From Symbiodinium natans (Eukaryota; Sar; Dinophyceae; Suessiales; Symbiodiniaceae), in assembly GCA_905221605.1 (NCBI GenBank), contig CAJNDS010002002.1, positions 436,001 to 496,000 on the forward strand: a DNA stretch of 60,000 bases, given 5' to 3'. This document shows, piece after piece, positions 33,063 through 43,573 of the stretch. How positions within the stretch are numbered: the first letter of the stretch is position 1; each line of letters starts with the position of its first letter. A model generated the notes under the pieces. That model saw only the letters and a program-made list of their open reading frames with translations, did no database searches and was not told the DNA's origin. Both the position numbers and the translations under genes were made by a program.

Positions 33063-34389
33063 ATTACCACATGCGATACAGCTGCATGAAGCTGGCACAG
33101 GGTGGCACTCAGACCGACGCAACGAAAAGGCCCGCAGGGCATCGCCCTGGAGAGTTCGGGCATAGCGGGCCTTGCATGTAAAATTTAAACCAACCAACAA
33201 TACGCCATTCCACATCTTCGGCTGCCTGCATCCATCGGCGTTTAGGCCTCGACCCAGGCGCCGTCACCCCACCATTCGGCATTTGGCGTGGACCCCTGCG
33301 GGCGATGAATTTATCAACATGAAACTATGCCTCCATGTGCTCATGTGGAAGACAGAATTCAATCAAGCGTGCAAAATGCGAACAGCTTAGACCGACACAC
33401 TTTAGGGTTCATTCTGAACGACACTCCCTTCACTGTCACGGCGCAGTAAAGTGCAGGACTCACCATTTGATTGCCGTTCTTCTAGAGACAGTAAAGATAG
33501 TAAAGTGCTAACGCAGCATCGACCATTCGAAACTTCCAAACACGTCAGCAGCTTTAGCGCTTCGCGGGCCGCTGCGCCCAGCAACCAGTAGGATAGGCCG
33601 TTCGCCACCTTCAGCGCACACAACACAAATAACAGCTGCCGCGCTGGCAAGCTCAAACGATGCTGCTACAGCATCGACATCTCCAGCTGCTGAACATTGC
33701 TGCTAGCCTGCCGTGCCTCTTGCCAGATCCACGAAAATGGAGACTCATCAGCGCTCAAGACCTTCTCGTGTAGATACGCTTATACGTCAACAACTTGCAG
33801 GAGCATGTTCTTCCTAACCTCCATCTTTGATGTGTGAATCACAATTTCGCTGCTGGTTGCGGCGTCTTCGGTGGCCCTCTCACTTCAAGCTCCATTCTAC
33901 ATCGGCTACGGGCTTCCCCTCTGCAACATATCCTTCAATATTACGATGCTGGGTCCCTAGGATGGGCTGCAACAGGCTTGGACATGCAGGACAACCGCGT
34001 GATGTCCGGGTCTTCCTGGTCATAACTGGCACCAATTGACGCATATCATACAAACATGACTCACGTTCTTCGTGCAGGGTACAACAACTTCCGACCTACG
34101 TTCACCTGAGTTTTCAGTAAGGAGTCTCTTGCAAGGTGCGTGTTATGAAATTGTCTTCACCCACATGTTCTGCCTCTGGCGCCTCATCAGCTGGAAGAGG
34201 AGGGAATGGCACAAAGGGCTCCGGAGTGACCTAAGGGCGGGTTCGTAATCAGCACCAGGCAAATCAGGCTGCCAAACATCCTGCGAATCAGCCTGCTACC
34301 TTCTCTACAGCCCTGCTCCTACTCTCGGCTCTAGGCTGGTTCATCTCAATTCTGCTCTAGATTCTACAGCACTCATGGCGTCGGCACGG
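33063..34389. other. Unassigned region
   Basis: An 84-codon minus frame (33402-33656; hydrophobic N-terminal part LLFVLCALKVANGLSYWLLG) is the best of several frames but begins at TTG and has no recognised domain. No repeats were noted. Confidence 0.3.
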
Positions 34390-34423
34390 ACGTTGATGGA
34401 CTGCTGCAAAGCAGCATCAACGT
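34390..34423. other. Short hairpin (9 + 5 bp stem, GCAA loop) beside the 47-bp array
   Basis: ACGTTGATG and CTGCT pair with AGCAG and CATCAACGT around a GCAA loop, with a 2-base bulge (GA) on the left side. It sits about 20 bases before the first unit of the 47-bp repeat. Confidence 0.7.
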
Positions 34424-34435
34424 GCTGCTCAGCGC

Positions 34436-34825
34436 CACGGTGCGCGAAATCCGCGACCCTTTTTGCGCTACCCTTCGACCTCCAAGGTGCGCGAAATCCG
34501 CGACCATTTTTCCGTTTCCCTTCGACCTCCAAGGTGCGCGAAATCCGCGACCCTTTTTCCGCTACCAACCTCTGAGGTGCGCGAAATCCGCGAGCATTCC
34601 GCTACCCTTCGACCTCCATGGGTGCGCGAAATCCGCGACCCTTTTTCCGCTACCTTCGACTTCCAGGGTGCGCGAAATTCGCGACCCTTTTTCCGCTACC
34701 AATCCTCTGAGGACTCTGAGGTGCGCGAAATCCGCGACCATTCCGCTACCCTTCGACCTCCAGGGTGCGCGAAATCCGCGACCCTTTTTCCGCTACCCTC
34801 AAACCTCTGAGGTGCGCGAAATCCG
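34436..34825 (+). repeat. 47-bp tandem repeat with GCGCGAAATCCGCG core
   Basis: Nine copies (cores near 34441, 34488, 34535, 34579, 34624, 34671, 34724, 34768 and 34814) of GGTGCGCGAAATCCGCGACC followed by CTTTTTCCGCTACCCTTCGA. Some units lose the second half (44-45 bp) and one has GATTC for GATCC-like changes. The core CGCGaaatcCGCG is an imperfect palindrome. Frames of 70-170 codons over it (34422-34943) are repeat translation. Confidence 0.85.
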
Positions 34826-35133
34826 TCGCAACGTGCATGTGCCTGCATTGCTGCTGCGCCTGTTTGCAAGGCGGAATGTGGCAAACGTGTGCTGCAAAGC
34901 GGAACCACAAGGAACCCTGCAAAGGTCCCCCAATGCCAAATGAAGCCAAATGTACAACTGTCGTTGCGCTAACCACTCGGAACGCATGAATAGACATCAT
35001 TGAGCGCATGGCCTCAATTTTTCGCTCGCCGGGCCTCGGCGCGGATGTCTTGGGATGGGTATGACCATTGCGCAGCACGCACAACTGCCTTGCGTCGTTT
35101 TGTCACGTAATGCCGTGCTGATGTACATTAGTC

Positions 35134-35860
35134 GTGTTTCGCGAAGGCTGTCCTTCAACGAACCGAGCATCCCAACCAGCACTGGCCCATGATGACAGGC
35201 CCCTGCAGTCTTGGATCACGGAGAGTGGGAGATGCGCAAAAGCCAAAGCCGCAACTAATAGCATACCCGGCGCCTGTCTTCAAAGGAGAGGCGGGCACAC
35301 AAAGTGGCAAACTGAAATTGGGCCGAAACGCTCGAAATGCATAACAATCAAAAGGCTGTGTCGCAGCACCTTGCAAGCCGAAACGTATGGCATGCAGTCA
35401 GCAGTTGAAGCAGGTGATAGGCTCAGGGCCATCATATGCGAAGTGAAGGGCCTCATCCCCGACGTGAAAGACTGGTTTGAGGCATCCCAGCGCAATATGA
35501 GGCACCTGTGGGTGACTGATTGTAGATCGTTGAGTGATCACCTTAACACAAGCCAACCTTTGCGGCGCCGCAACGGTTTCTGACAAGAGGCCAGGCATCG
35601 AGTTAGCCGCTATGCGAAATCAGCTCTGGCATGGAGACGTGATGACATATGAACTTCATGCTCCAAATGGAGATCGCTTGCGGTGGACTGATACAGCCAC
35701 TCAGTTGGCTGATGCACTCACCAAGAGTATGAAACCTCACCAGCTGTTCAGAACCATGCGTGAAGGTGTGGTAACACTCAGCGAGCCGGACAAGAAGCTG
35801 TCCAAAAGCACGCCTAGACCATCTATCTCTAGGGAAGATGAGCAGGCAGATGAGGGCTGA
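35134..35860 (+). pseudogene. RNase H end of a Ty1/copia-like retrotransposon, frameshifted
   Basis: Frame 35134-35583 contains CRSTLQAETYGMQSAVEAGD (the conserved S-T-x-A-E-T block with the catalytic Glu) and LWVTDCRSLSDHL (the next catalytic Asp). Near 35570 it breaks, and the protein continues in another frame (35534-35860) with KRPGIELAAMRNQLW, LRWTDTATQLADALTK and a C-terminal tail to TGA at 35858-35860. This order is the standard end of copia pol: RNase H, then the LADxLTK block. The reverse transcriptase, integrase and gag that should precede it were not seen, so it is a 5'-truncated dead copy. A 3' LTR may follow (35861-36120), but no boundaries could be shown. Confidence 0.8.
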
Positions 35861-36120
35861 GCCAAGTGAGCAGCTGAAATTTATTAGCGGATTAGCTTGC
35901 TAATAGTAGCCCAGAATCGCATACTAGTAGAAAGAGCCCAGCAAACATTCTGTACAGCCCGGCACACGTCTATAGATAAGACGGGTGAGAAGATAACACC
36001 ATCTCGTCATGTATAGCTTGAGCGTGTGCCCCGTTGTTTGTAGCTTGATTCATGTATCTGTTGCCGTTTGTTACTCACAGGCGCCTTGAGCTAGTGGCAA
36101 AATTCGTGTCCTTGTGCGCT
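35861..36120 (+). other. Possible 3' LTR or UTR of the copia remnant
   Basis: Directly after the pol stop; contains CTTGCTAATAGTAGCCCAG and GTTGTTTGTAGCTTGATTC words but no matching copy elsewhere in the window, so an LTR cannot be demonstrated. Confidence 0.25.
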
Positions 36121-36340
36121 TCGTTATCCAAAGGGCTTAAGGCTCAGAGGATTTTCAGGGTTTGGGCTCAAGGTTCAGGGGTTTGAAAAGGTTTAAGTTT
36201 AGGCTTTGGGGTTTAGGCTCTAAGGACCCCCCCCCCAAATTCAAAAAATTGTCCCGCCCAGGCGAATTTTTGAATTACGGAGGGGGGGCGGGGGGTTTTA
36301 GTATTAGGGGGAAGGGGTTCTCGAGTGTGGTGGACCAGAC
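36121..36340 (+). repeat. Telomere-like words with C and G tracts
   Basis: GGGCTTAAGG, CAGGGTTTGGG, GGGGTTTAGG words, then a C tract (36227-36236) and G-rich runs (36280-36296). Confidence 0.5.
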
Positions 36341-38600
36341 AAGCCCGGCCTCAAGTTCCCTAATATTTTTCCAGCTCGGAGTGAGTCCACTGCTGCTGGA
36401 TATGTCCACGCCCTTGGAGTGGATCAAGTGCTGCTTGTTTTTTTGCAACCCTCAGGATGGCACTTCCTTTGGGACTGTAAAGCCATTTGCGCCCATTGGT
36501 CTGCCTTACTGACCGCGCAATGGACGCTCTCGTTCTGCGAACTCAAAAATCAAAAAGTCTCTCGCTCTCTCTCTCTCTCAATCTCTCTCGCTCCCTCTCC
36601 CCTCTCGCCCTCTCACTCTCCCTCCCCTCTCGCGTACATATACTGACATATACTACATATCCATACAGGACAGTGCCCCAGGCCTTCTCCCCCCCCCCGG
36701 CTCTTTTTGGAGCGCGACTGTGTCCAGCTTGTCCAGTCTTCGGGCCTTGAGGGGGCTCTCAAAGGAGGTCTCCGGAGTCTCCGGGTTCAGCCAGCTTTGG
36801 AACCTCCCGAAGCCGACACACAAGCGACACACGGAAGCGACACCCGGCAGGGAGGGGTGAACGTCAGGGATTTCTGCTTTCAAGCATGCCATGGGGTCAC
36901 GGGTATTATTAAGTGTGGGTGTCTGTTAAAGCTTAAACTGCCTGCCAATTCTGACGGTAAAGGACAAGAACATACAAGAACTGTTCTCGGATTCCAGGGC
37001 CCAGCACTTCGGGTGAAGCACCGAAGCTGGCGCAACAGCTCATGCGATGTCTGCTTGTTCAGATCTCGACATCCCATCTCCCCAGAGGCCTGTGGAAGTG
37101 GGCGCTGTGTGCTCCTGGGGGGAAAGCCTCCGCCTGACAGGCAGAAACGGAGAAGCAGAGCACTTCAGGTTTCTTTTCAACTGTGGCAACGGGCAAGCTT
37201 GCAGAGGGGACTAAGGGACAGCTCTGTGCCTTGTAGCCCTCGCCGAGGACTTCACAAAGGCCTGAGATCAAGTGCAGCTGTTCTTCTGGCGGCTGCTTCT
37301 CGAAGGGGACTTGTTAGGGGTTGTCCCATATTCCGTTTTCCCTTTTGGCCCTTGGGGGGGGGGGGGGCGTCCGATTGCGCTCGCTCAGTCCCACTTTCAG
37401 TCTTTTGCTTCCCATGATGTCAAGTCATGGTGTGGTTTGCAACACCTGACCTTTGAGACCTTGCGCGTGGATCTTTGGGGGCGCATGCGCTGACCTTGTG
37501 CGTGTGGGGTTCTAGCAAGCTTCTTTCTTTATCTTCTGGTTCAGCGTCTACCAGAAGTAAGAAGCAAAACAGGTTTTTTGGACGGCACATAGTCTGCCCT
37601 ACGATTGCGACTGTATGGGAAGTGAAGTAACGCAGGTCATGGCCTGCCATGGACTTCGCAGAGGCGAGCTCACGGCTGATGGTCTTCAGGCTGCTGCCCC
37701 TCACGGACAAAAGCAGGGGAACATCAAAAGAGTGACAAGTCGGTGTCCATTCCGTGCCTGGAAAGTGGTGGGCACAAGCACGCCCGTGCCAGCTACCATC
37801 ATCTGTCCAAGGCCAAGGACCCACTTCCTGAGCGTGCTGAGGTGCTTTTGCTAGTTGGCTGCTTCTGCGCTGCTTGAATCATGACCAGCCGAGCTCCGCG
37901 GCGTGTTTTGGTAGCTGGCATTGGTGGCCACAGCCGTGCGCACCTCTACGGACGCTTCAAAGTCACATTGCAGAAAGGGAGATGACACCGATGGCACAGC
38001 AGGGTCACCTCAGCATTTGCCGTGCCTGTCGGCCTGGGCATCGGGCATAGGAGCGGATCATCTCCTCGAAGCCGGGTGCTTCGACGCCTCCGATTGCTTT
38101 AGCACCTTTCGACCGCAAGAGATGCTTGTAGAGCTTTGGGACTACTTTTTCTTGCTTTTCTCAGCCGCCACAGAGACGACACCCGGGCCTTGTCGGCAAA
38201 AGATGGTGCGATTCCACACGCCCCTGGCGACTCGAACTTTAAAAAAATGTGTGAAGCTCTGGGATGGTCTGGGGGAGTGCCTCGCGATCATGATGCCGGC
38301 CGGCCCCGTGGGCCGGCCCCCAGCCTCTGAACCGCGCAACACAACAATCGGGAGCCGAAGGAGGAATTCTCAGCGCCTTCTCAGAGCCACAATACGCATC
38401 ACGACATTCTTGCATCGGTCCTGTGCCTGTGCCGCCCCATTTGCATCGGTTGCGGCACAATGCTTCCTGAGTCCCTCCGTCTTCACTGCGATGCGTTTCG
38501 ATGCACTGAAAATGAGCTGAGGCACCAAAACTCGGCGATCTGCCGGCGGTTGAAAAATCGCCGTTGGCCAGGACTGGGATCTGCACCGCGTCCCATTAGC
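36341..38600. other. Unassigned region with CT microsatellite and G tract
   Basis: (CT)-rich run at 36558-36640, a C tract at about 36690 and a G tract of about 14 at 37357-37370. Long frames 36707-37417 (+), 37420-37824 (-) and 37921-38520 (+) overlap with alternatives on the other strand and have no recognised domain. A minus-strand piece around 37590 (FTSHTVAIVGQTMCRPKNLF) is protein-like but isolated. Confidence 0.3.
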
Positions 38601-38617
38601 AGGCCCCGCATTTCGCA

Positions 38618-39050
38618 ACAACTTCTCTCTCTCTCACTCTCCCTCTCCTTCTTCCTCCCTCTCCTTCTCCTCTCTTTTGAAGTCCAAGCCGCAGTCGGGG
38701 CAACTCGTCCCAGTGCGCCGGCTCCGCCGCGGCTCCTGGCGCTGCCGGAGGTGCACCTTCCCGACTCTGAGATACTTCGCAAAGGGGGAAAAGAGACATG
38801 AGACATCATGAGACAATAGGACTGAGCGAAATGTTGAGCGACAATATTGAGACGGACACAAAGACAGGAGTGCAATGAGGTGCTTACATGCTTAGAAACA
38901 GGGACATTGTGCCCAGGTGCTGTAGTGGCTTCGGCACCGCTCCACTCCCAAACCTGCATGAAGTCACGCCTCGGGGCTTGCCGGACCTGCGGATGGTCTC
39001 TGAAGTCTCTCGCTCGCTCTCTGTCTCTCGCTCTCTCTCTCTCTCTCTCG

Positions 39051-39089
<39 letters not shown>

Positions 39090-39200
39090 ACTCTCACTCT
39101 CACTCTCTATCTCTCTCTCTTTCTCTCTGCACGCTTGAAGTCTCTCTCTGTCCCCCCTCTCCCTCTCTCTTTCTTTGCCCCTCTCTCTCTCTCGCATGTC
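38618..39200 (+). repeat. CTCTCT/CACTCT microsatellite DNA in two blocks
   Basis: Blocks at 38618-38672 and 38998-39197 are almost pure CTCTCT with CACTCT and CTTTCT variants. The Arg-Glu (RERERE) minus frames and Leu-Ser plus frames are by-products. Confidence 0.9.
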
Positions 39201-39925
39201 AAAGTCCTGCCTCATTTGCCTTTTGCTACATCCTACATCGTCCTACATCCTACTGTACTTGTTCAAGACTTTAGCGTGCATGAGTCCTGCATGAACGCTC
39301 CAGCTGAACGAGAGAGGGAGCAACGCTTTTGAATTTTTTAGGATGAAAATTAGACGAGTGCGGTCGTACTGTAACCTGATTGCATAAGTGGCTTGACGTA
39401 GAAGATCGAGGAAGGGAAAGGCTTCTGACAAAGGCTTTTTCAACGTATACCTTATCTGTCAGGCGCCTGAACCTGCGGGCGCCCAGGCGACCAGCGAGTC
39501 CAAGGCAAAGACTCCAAAATGCCAATCCGTAGAGATGCTCACGGTGACTCAGCATCTCCGTGCCCGCGGGCAGGATGACCTTTGCTTGCTGCCAGGCGGT
39601 GCCGGCGGTGCCTTGAGAACCACGGCGTGACCAGCGCCGTGACCAATGGCCTCGATGGAGGTACTGCAGCTCCAGTGTAAGAGTCGCTGCGGAAGGCTGC
39701 ATCGGGGCCCGTGACAGCGGATTGTGTCCCAGCGAGCTGCCAGACACCAGGACCTCAGAACCACCCGCAATGATCGACTTGGAAGCTGCAGGTCATATTT
39801 GCGAAGCTGGACACAACTTCCCCAATGGAGACCGCACCAACTGTCGCTTCTTCCCCTGCAGCAAGGCTGGCTCGGAGCCGCCCACAGTGCCTTCGGGCAC
39901 TCGGATGGAACTACCCTTCCAAGAG
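39201..39925. other. Unassigned region
   Basis: Overlapping frames on both strands. The plus frame 39722-39928 (HICEAGHNFPNGDRTNCRFF) has a Cys pattern that looks protein-like but has no partner exon. Confidence 0.25.
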
Positions 39926-40060
39926 TAGAGCAAGAGCAAGAGCAAGAGTTAAAGCAAGAGCAAAAAGCAGGAACAAAAGCAAGAGTAATTAAGTGCAAGA
40001 ACAGGAGGAAGAGCAGGAGCAAGAGTAAGCGCAGGAGCGAGAGCACAGTCGCAAATCGCC
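39926..40060 (+). repeat. (AGCAAG)n-type hexanucleotide repeat
   Basis: Runs of AGCAAG, AGCAGG and AGTAAG. The Leu-rich stretch of the minus frame 39549-40376 comes from it. Confidence 0.85.
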
Positions 40061-40119
40061 TGCAATGCATGATCACATGACGGCAGGTGTAGAACTGCCA
40101 ATTTGCAGACTTTTGCACT

Positions 40120-40328
40120 GCTTGCGCGCCACCCCCTCCAGTTTCTACAACACGAAGGAAAATCGGTAGCAGCCAGAAGACAGCACCGAAAAAACGCGCC
40201 GATTCGACCCGAGAAACTTGCGTCACTCTCAGATCGACGGAAACTCTGGACAGCAACAACATGAACCCAACAACACTTCTTAGCCAGTTCTCAACTTCTT
40301 CCTGTTTGATGTGCCCAGGCCTCTCCAT
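40120..40328 (-). CDS. Possible N-terminal exon of a small membrane protein
   Basis: From an ATG at 40328 the minus frame reads MERPGHIKQEEVENWLRSVV, then hydrophobic segments GFMLLLSRVSVDL (about 21-33) and FFGAVFWLLPIFLRVV (about 46-61). Downstream it runs into the AGCAAG repeat, so a donor before about 40095 is needed. There is no family match and no partner exon. It may be chance. Confidence 0.25.
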
Positions 40329-42630
40329 GGCCAGCGCAGCTGCTGAGTTACCTTGAGGATGATTTCCTGGCGACAAATCATCTTTGGCTAAAGATTTGCT
40401 GGCATGAGACCCTGTAAACCAAGAAGTCTTGCCAAATGTTTAGAGACTTCTTGGGCATGTGGGAGAGGTGGGAAAGAATAAGAGGTGGTCTGGTTGTACC
40501 TGAGACTTCAAGTTAGGGCCCCAGTCCTTGGGCAAAGTCTGGTGCTCACCATGTCCAGCAGGATACTTGGAGCCTCAGAGCTCTTCTCGCCACAAACAGC
40601 TCTTCTTGGGCAGCAACGTTGCAAAAGCAGTGCTGGCAGGCAAGTTTCGCCTCTTTTTGCTCGGCTCTGAAAAGATGTGGGCAATCGCGCGGCGAGCGAT
40701 AGCTTGGTAACACCAAGAGAGACCCCAAATTTGGGCCCTCCAGCCTTTTCAATGCTCAAAGGGACTCCAAGGGTGCTGAAAAGATTTTGTAAGCGGAGCT
40801 TCTCAGAGCCGCGTGCCTGTGCACCTCATAGCTTCCATGTTCAGCCTCAGCTTCGCCCCCACACCTTAGCTGTCGTTGCGAAAGACTCATGCTTCCAAAA
40901 ACTCATGCTTCCAGGAAGCTTGTGAGTAATTAACTTCTTTGAGCAGCATCTTTATGTTCATGTCTCGTTTTTGCCTTTTATTTGCCCCCCCCCCCCCTCC
41001 CAACTCAGGACTTGCCTTTGTTCGATGACTACTGGTTTCGGGCGCCTGTTCCTTAGGCTGCTGAGAAACATACCACTGAACATTGCTGCGCGGCACCCTT
41101 GCCCCCCTCTCAACGTTGACCTCCGCTCAATGTTGAGATGCCGGCGCAGGGTAAGAACTGCCCAGCGCACCTCTGAAATCTTACGTGGAGCCCCCAAACT
41201 GCTGCGGTTTGCTGATGCGAAGCTGGAACTGCTGTATGGGCTTAGCTTTGGTATACTTTTTGCTCAGACGCAAGAATGTTTGCTCAAGGTCCTTGCAGAT
41301 ACATCCAGAACATCCAATCCATATGGGTGGACATGGAGGGGAGGAGAAGTGAACACGATGATCTCAATGGGTTCTTGTACGACATGGCAATCGCCGAACA
41401 ACCAGTAGCGCGGCGGCCAGACTCCAATCCAGTGGCTTCTCACATTCACTGAACCATTGCACTTGAAGCTTTCTCCAAGCTCAGCTTTTGTGGCTCATAG
41501 TTTTCCTATGTGTACGCAACTACACTTCAGAGCCTGTTTGTCCATATTGCGGAGAGTCAAAGCGAGTCACCGTCAACAAAACACTTTTGCGGGCATTTGC
41601 AAATGCAAGACTTGTTCAGTAGCCTTCCGGCCTCCTGGGGCCGTGGCTGTCTTCTCAAGTTTCAGGCCGACTCGGGAGCAACAGGATGCACGAAGGACTT
41701 TGATTCTCATGCTTGGCAGGTTGGGCCAGAGTCTCATGCTGCTTAGACTGCATTCGGCTTACATATATCTGCGGCAAGCAAGGCGCTGAACCAGGTGGCC
41801 TCAACATGATACCCAGGTTGCTTGCCCGAGGGCAAAGCGTTATCTTTTGGCATCACCGGCTCGGAGCTTCGGCTAACGACTCTGTCCCAACTCTTCCAGG
41901 CGCTGTAATGTTAGCGCTGTATCTCTAAAGGAGGTAGGAATAACAATGTTCTGCCAGTGGCCAGATGCCGGTGGTCTTATTATTGGAGGCCATGTGACCT
42001 TCTTCATTGACCCACTTTGCTGTTCAAGATTCCTTCATACGAGGCACTTCTTCTGCTGCGAGCTGCCTTCGGAAGACTGCTACTTGCATCTGAGCACGCT
42101 AAGCTGAATTGTCAACTCGGGCCTGGTTTACGCAAATTGCTGTGGAAAGCAAGATGGCGGATGGTGAAAATTGTGGCGTGAGCTGGAGTGGGCTGGCCCC
42201 ACGTCGCAAAAGTGATGGAACTCACTTCTTGTTAAATGTCTGCACACCATGGGAGTTGCAGCGTTCGAGCTTGGCGTGTGGATCATGTGGCCTTGTTCGA
42301 ATGATGTAGCTTGCAACTTTGGCAGAACGAATTCAGCAAAAACAAAATCACCCAAAGTTTGCCTGCTGTCCGACACCCTGCCCTTCCCTCGCCACACCAC
42401 CACATTCAACTTAAACCCTTTCTTGCATGTAGCGCCCACTCTCTTGGGGGCATGGCCGGCCCGTGCTGTCATGGTCTGAGGCCCCAACGCATCTGCAAAA
42501 ACGACGACACATCGGCAACTGTCGGCGATCGATGAGCAGCTCGCCGTCGTCCTCTGGTTCCTGGCAACAGGGACTGTTATGTGACGCAGCTCAACACAAT
42601 GCAAAACAAAGCGCGCAAGACCTCATCGCC
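40329..42630. other. Unassigned region
   Basis: The plus frame 40971-41408 (145 codons) is the longest; it starts in a C tract (40985-40998) and shows no recognisable domain. Other frames are short or overlap with the opposite strand. No repeats were noted. Confidence 0.3.
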
Positions 42631-42632
42631 AC

Positions 42633-43573
42633 TCAAAATGCTGGAGCCCGCTGGCCCCTAGCGACAGGGTTTCTTGACTCATCCCAAAGTGGCACGAGCC
42701 CACACTGCAATGCCTCTGCAGCAGCTGCATTGCCGGCGATCAGACCATCTTGTGAATCTTGTGATGTCGATTCCTGCCCCATGGTGACAAGTCTGCGTGC
42801 AGGTGAACTGCCAGGACTGTTAGCCGACGTGCTCAAGATGATGCGAGAAGCTGCGAAGACTAGTTGATTTCCAACGACGAATCAGAAGTTGGGGTTTACG
42901 ATCGAAGTAGCTCAGCGCAAGGTCCACTTCTCCCGCAGACCTGCCCCAGCAATTCTGAACATGTTTGCTGTGACTCCCAACAACTCGCCCAGGATGAGCT
43001 GAAGCAAGCAACCTGTTGATGCTATTGGCTCATGCGGTGTAATTCGGGCAATTGCCTGCGGGGTGACTCAGATTGTTGCACAACAACCCTCAACATGTGC
43101 CAGCGGACATGAACCCAGAGAGCAGGCAGCCTCTTCGGAGACCACATCGTCGTTTAGCAGCGAAGGCAGCGAAGGTTGATTGATCATTGCATCGATCTGC
43201 CCAGGGCTCTCTTTAGCTGCAACCCGACACATGCGTTCAAACAAATCGACCAATGACCAATCGGGCCTTTGCCAGTGTTCTCGGACTCAGATCATTGGGA
43301 ACAGGAGTGGAATAATACCACAACAATACCAATCATCTTCACCCCCTTGCAACGCTTGCTAGCCTCGTGCATAGTACTCCACGGCAGGGCACAGGGTTGC
43401 TGCGCTGGAGGCAGGCATCGCGGCCCACCTGTTGCAGAGAGCTGTTGCTGCCCTCTGCCTGCAAATTGCTCGGGGCGGCGCACTTCCAACGGAGCACCAT
43501 CGTCATCTCGAACTTCTGTGTCGTGCTGCTCCACAGAGACACCCTGGCAGACATGCCAGAGCTTCTTGACCAT
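42633..43573 (-). CDS. Unknown protein, four-exon model
   Basis: Exons 43573-43341, 43266-43095, 42998-42941 and 42850-42633 sum to 681 nt (226 codons plus stop), with phases 2, 0 and 1 all satisfied. The ATG at 43573 opens MVKKLWHVCQGVSVEQHDTE. Exon 2 reads PDWSLVDLFERMCRVAAKES then PSLPSLLNDDVVSEEAACSL. Exon 3 gives LILGELLGVTANMFRIAGA between TTCAG and GCAG|GTCTGC. Exon 4 is Ser/Ala-rich to its stop. Introns 2 and 3 are GT-AG; intron 1 fits only with a GA donor (GGGGGT|GAAGATG) and AAAG|G acceptor. No domain was recognised. The regular phases and helical exon 2 argue for a gene, but no homologue supports it, and the gene may have more exons upstream. Confidence 0.5.

Noticed and set aside
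35861-36120. A defined 3' LTR for the copia remnant
   Set aside because: No second copy or TG..CA boundary could be shown within the window.
38483-39332. Frames with Arg-Glu or Leu-Ser runs
   Set aside because: Products of CTCTCT microsatellite blocks.
39549-40376. 275-codon minus frame as one gene
   Set aside because: Its middle is the complement of an AGCAAG hexanucleotide repeat; only the ATG-proximal part is kept, at low confidence.
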